A DNA stretch of 64,000 nt, from positions 1 to 64,000 of the forward strand of contig JACZJK010000039.1 in assembly GCA_014860575.1 (NCBI GenBank), written 5' to 3'. The DNA is from Bacteroidales bacterium (GTDB lineage: Bacteria; Bacteroidota; Bacteroidia; Bacteroidales; JAAYJT01). The position numbers and the translations under genes were made by a program. The notes below the pieces were generated by a model. That model did not search any database and was not told the origin of the DNA. It saw only the letters and a program-made list of their open reading frames with translations. Of this stretch, positions 61,279 to 64,000 are shown in pieces (within the stretch, counting starts at the first letter, position 1; each line of letters begins with the position of its first letter).

Positions 61279-61785
61279 TTATTGTTTTTCAACGGTAGTA
61301 TCCCAATATATAAGGAGTGATTGCAGAATAAGACTGGGTTGTTCCGACCTCAGGCTCATATTGCATCTGATACGGAATTCATAACTCCTGGCGAGCATGG
61401 AAGGGAAAATTCGCTTTTGGTTCTCATGCGGATAAATTGGTTCTGCAAAAACCTGGTAGTTAAACCTGTCCATACTCCAACCTTCAAACATACCTGAAAT
61501 AACCTGACCTTCCCATTCAAAAGACAATCTGACCTCAATGATTGCGGTGTTTGGAGTAATGAAAGGCAATTCCACGCTCACCTGCTGCCCGGGAGGTATT
61601 TTCCACCCATCGGATTGCACGCTTACACCACTGCTCATCACTGGTTTTATATCAATAACAAAGTCGGAAACGGCTGGTACTTCACTGTAAAATTCAATAA
61701 GGGTGCTTCCCTGACTGAATGAATTCAGAGCCATAAAGAAAAATGGCAGGAACAGGAACCAATATTTCCATCTTATAACTGGCAT
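61279..61785 (-). CDS. Secreted hypothetical protein
   Basis: 168 residues; signal peptide MPVIRWKYWFLFLPFFFMAL to NSFSQ. The mature part is beta-rich (VSVELPFITPNTAIIEVRLS, YEFRIRCNMSLRSEQPSLI) and has no motif I recognise. It lies between the phosphoglycerate-mutase-like gene and the SDR gene, all on the minus strand. Function unknown; probably periplasmic or surface. Confidence 0.6.
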   Translation of the reverse strand: MPVIRWKYWFLFLPFFFMALNSFSQGSTLIEFYSEVPAVSDFVIDIKPVMSSGVSVQSDGWKIPPGQQVSVELPFITPNTAIIEVRLSFEWEGQVISGMFEGWSMDRFNYQVFAEPIYPHENQKRIFPSMLARSYEFRIRCNMSLRSEQPSLILQSLLIYWDTTVEKQ

Positions 61786-61830
61786 AACCTATTGATTCAA
61801 TTTAACTCAGGTTTAATATCCTGATTATTC

Positions 61831-63039
61831 CTAAAGTTGGAGCAAGGCCTTGATAAATCCATCGCCTTTCAATAGACCATAATGTCCGTTTAGCACACTT
61901 TGTTCATTATACTCCTGAACATCATCTGGTTCAGCACCGGGGTGATAAATCATAAATGGAACCGGGTCATGTACATGGGTTCGCAAAGCACAGGGCGTTG
62001 GGTGATCGGGCAAGATAGCAATTGCAACCGGCTCTTCCATTTTTTGAGTTTCTTCCACAATATATTTTATGACCCTTTGATCCAGGTATTCCAATGTGCG
62101 AACCTTCAGATCCACATTGCCTTCATGACCGGCTTCATCACTGGCTTCGATGTGCAGGTAAACCAGGTCAACATCTTTGAGCGCCTCTACCGCAGCTTTT
62201 GCCTTCCCTTCATAGTTGGTATCATAAAGACCTGTAGAACCAGGCACTTTGATAGCCTTAAAACCGGCGTACGCTCCAATACCATAAATTAAATCTACAG
62301 CCGAAATCACAGCCCCGGTTTTTCCATATTGCTCCATGAAGGTTTTCATTTTTGGCCTGTATCCCGGCGACCAGAACCAAACTGAATTGGCCGGATCCTT
62401 GCCCGCTGATACCCTTGCCTTATTTACCGGATGATTTGAAAGTAAAGTCTGGGATTTCAGGATCAGACCGTTAAGGAGATCAGCAGTCTTTTTGCCTTCA
62501 TCGTTAGTTTCCTTAATCATAACCTCCCTGAAAGGTGTTCCGGGCACATCGTGTGGAGGTGTGCACTGTATCTGGTTCGAACCTTTTTTTAATACAAATA
62601 AATGGCGGTAACTTACTCCGGGGTGAAACCTGTAATTATCAGCAGCAAGTTTTTCATTCAGGTAATTGATCAGTTCATGCGATTCGGGCGTTGTTATATG
62701 CCCAGCACTGTGATTTTTAATCACGCCCTCCTCATCAATGCAGATCAGGTTGCAGCGCATGGCGAGATCATCGTTTTTAAGGTCAACGCCCATGCTGGCC
62801 GCCTCAAGTACTCCCCTGCCCTGGTATACTTCATGCACATCATAGCCTAACACAGCCATGTTGGCAATCTCGCTGCCGGGAGGCATATCGGAAGGAACTG
62901 TTGTGAGCAAGCCACACCGGCTTTTTGAACACAAAGCATCAATATTAAGCGTCTTCGCCGCCATCAGCGGAGTTTTATTCCCGAGTTTCTCAATCGGATA
63001 ATCCGAACAGCCATCGGCAAGGATGATGATGTATTTCAT
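61831..63039 (-). CDS. ApgM-type phosphoglycerate mutase-like protein, proposed homoserine kinase
   Basis: 402 residues of the alkaline-phosphatase superfamily. Metal ligands are D9 (ILADGCSDYP) and the nucleophile Ser56 (MPPGSEIANMAVLGYD). Later ligands lie in HIEASDEAGHEG and LPDHPTPC. The sequence matches archaeal-type cofactor-independent phosphoglycerate mutase (ApgM). In Bacteroidota this gene typically sits with threonine genes, and a TIGR family proposes it acts as homoserine kinase. Here it is directly followed in operon order by threonine synthase's 3' end upstream at 63252, supporting that reading. Both roles remain possible. Confidence 0.85.
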   Translation of the reverse strand: MKYIIILADGCSDYPIEKLGNKTPLMAAKTLNIDALCSKSRCGLLTTVPSDMPPGSEIANMAVLGYDVHEVYQGRGVLEAASMGVDLKNDDLAMRCNLICIDEEGVIKNHSAGHITTPESHELINYLNEKLAADNYRFHPGVSYRHLFVLKKGSNQIQCTPPHDVPGTPFREVMIKETNDEGKKTADLLNGLILKSQTLLSNHPVNKARVSAGKDPANSVWFWSPGYRPKMKTFMEQYGKTGAVISAVDLIYGIGAYAGFKAIKVPGSTGLYDTNYEGKAKAAVEALKDVDLVYLHIEASDEAGHEGNVDLKVRTLEYLDQRVIKYIVEETQKMEEPVAIAILPDHPTPCALRTHVHDPVPFMIYHPGAEPDDVQEYNEQSVLNGHYGLLKGDGFIKALLQL

Positions 63040-63041
63040 GG

Positions 63042-63251
63042 TTGATTTATCTGTTACTGGTTGCTGGTTACTGGTTACTGGCTGCTGGTTGCTGGTTGCT
63101 GGTTACTGGTTGCTGGCTGCTGGTTTGTCAGTGCCTGAATAACGCTGACCTGTTATTAATACTGATTACCGATTACCAATTACCAATTACCAATCCCCGA
63201 TTACTGCAACCTTACTGTATCACTGCATCACTGCATTACAATAAAACTGCT
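63042..63251. repeat. Heptamer/octamer minisatellites between thrC and the ApgM-like gene
   Basis: About ten CTGGTTR-type 7-bp units run from 63056 to 63126 (TTGCTGGTTACTGG). TTACCAA-type units follow at 63160-63205 and TGCATCAC-type 8-bp units at 63215-63240. The first two arrays are roughly reverse-complementary in sequence, so they could pair. Confidence 0.8.
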
Positions 63252-64000
63252 TCACAATCCCCTGACAAGATATGACTTGAAATGCTTGTATCCATTCTCA
63301 AGCAGCTCATAATCCTCCTGCTTTTCTTCTAAACCCTGTAAGCTGGGAGGAAGTTTGGGGTCGAACCCTAATATCTCTTGTATTTTTTCCGGAAATTTGG
63401 CTGGGTGAGCTGTCTCAAGCACAACAAAGAGTTCATCTTGCCCGGCATTTGCTTTACTGTTCACATACTGTTGCAGCGCTGCCCAGCCAACCGCACCATG
63501 CGGTTCCAGAAGCAATTGGTATTTACCCCAGGCGTCAGCTATTGATTTTTTGGTTTCTGAATCAGAAATTGAAACTGCCGATATATCCTTACGCATATTC
63601 TCCATATCCGGAACTTTATGAATCCCCCCTTTTTCATCCATCACTCCGCCATACAGCGCAACCAGGCGCGAAAGATTGCTGGGGTGGCCGACATTCATAG
63701 CGCTTGAAATGCAATTCAACGATGGTTCAATCTTATTGTATTTGCCTGTTTCTAAGAATGATGGAAATTCATCGTTCTCATTTACAGCTATTACCATCTG
63801 TTTAACTAGCAATCCCATGTGCCGGGCAATCATTCCACCCATCATATCACCAAAGTTTCCTGATGGGATCACAAACACAGGTTTGTCATCATTGCTGTTG
63901 CGTAATTTCGCCCATGCATAAAAATAATAAACCGACTGCGGCAATAAGCGACCGATGTTTATTGAGTTCGCCGACGACAGATTTAGTCCGCTAAGGTCAG
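63252..64000 (-). CDS. thrC: Threonine synthase (5' end outside window)
   Basis: The minus-strand frame is open from the window edge to a stop at 63252 (249 codons visible). SSANSINIGRLLPQSVYYFY, VFVIPSGNFGDMMGGMIARH and SNLSRLVALYGG are diagnostic of the threonine synthase C-terminal two thirds. The end LEPHGAVGWAAL and VVLETAHPAKFPEKI completes the fold; the PLP-binding Lys lies beyond the window. It converts O-phosphohomoserine to threonine. The ApgM-like gene downstream on the same strand is its probable pathway neighbour. Confidence 0.95.
   Translation of the reverse strand, partial: DLSGLNLSSANSINIGRLLPQSVYYFYAWAKLRNSNDDKPVFVIPSGNFGDMMGGMIARHMGLLVKQMVIAVNENDEFPSFLETGKYNKIEPSLNCISSAMNVGHPSNLSRLVALYGGVMDEKGGIHKVPDMENMRKDISAVSISDSETKKSIADAWGKYQLLLEPHGAVGWAALQQYVNSKANAGQDELFVVLETAHPAKFPEKIQEILGFDPKLPPSLQGLEEKQEDYELLENGYKHFKSYLVRGL

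Noticed and set aside
63042-63251. Possible CRISPR array
   Set aside because: Repeat units are only 7-8 bp, adjoining and degenerate, with no unique spacers and no cas genes nearby.

Overview
The window comes from a member of the Bacteroidota, probably of the Bacteroidales type. The evidence is SusC/SusD pairs, TAnnTTTG-type -7 promoter elements with TTTG-like -33 elements, a type IX secretion C-terminal sorting domain, many lipoprotein signal peptides, and small families typical of the phylum (DUF2027-Smr, DUF2130, DUF4342, DUF6599). No rRNA, tRNA, CRISPR array or insertion sequence was recognised.

Region 1 (1-691, minus) is the open end of an ExbB/TolQ-type proton channel gene. Region 2 (924-38451, plus) is one large polysaccharide utilization locus aimed at laminarin-type beta-1,3/1,6-glucan. 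It is bracketed by two paralogous membrane-spanning one-component regulators (propeller sensor, Y_Y_Y domain, one membrane helix, coiled coil, LuxR-type HTH, no kinase). Between them lie: a SusC/SusD pair; surface lipoproteins with duplicated beta-sandwich modules; two GH16 laminarinases; a lipoprotein GH17; a GH30; two leaderless GH17 enzymes; two clan GH-A TIM-barrel proteins, one apparently fused to an outer-membrane beta-barrel; a GH94/GH149-like phosphorylase; one sugar-porter MFS and two GPH-type symporters; and a T9SS-exported carbohydrate-binding protein. The inferred flow is surface binding and endo-cleavage, SusC/D import, periplasmic trimming (including beta-1,6 debranching), symport across the inner membrane, and cytosolic phosphorolysis or GH17 cleavage. 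The susC and phosphorylase promoters share a direct-repeat motif, TGATGT-N5-TGATGTAG, at the same distance from their -7 elements. This is a candidate operator for the locus.

Region 3 (38605-40832, plus) is an ECF sigma / anti-sigma / two Spy-like periplasmic protein operon, ending in a strong bidirectional terminator shared with the RNase P RNA gene (minus). Region 4 (41393-55880) is mixed: a conserved small protein, a serpin lipoprotein, a VOC protein, an OB-fold-like lipoprotein, a NatAB-like ABC exporter, DUF2130, DUF2027-Smr, DUF6599, a Tat-exported DUF362 protein, a TPR protein, a DUF368 membrane protein and shikimate dehydrogenase. Region 5 (55885-64000) holds an OmpR-type regulator, a class III cyclase-like protein, a thiamine-binding protein, DUF4342, a methionine gamma-lyase-like enzyme divergent from an Lrp regulator, an SDR, a secreted unknown, and an ApgM-like proposed homoserine kinase beside threonine synthase (partial at the right edge).

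Intergenic gaps from 42 kb onward repeatedly carry 7-8 bp-period minisatellites. A ~50-bp palindromic element occurs twice in opposite orientation (42.0 and 60.4 kb).
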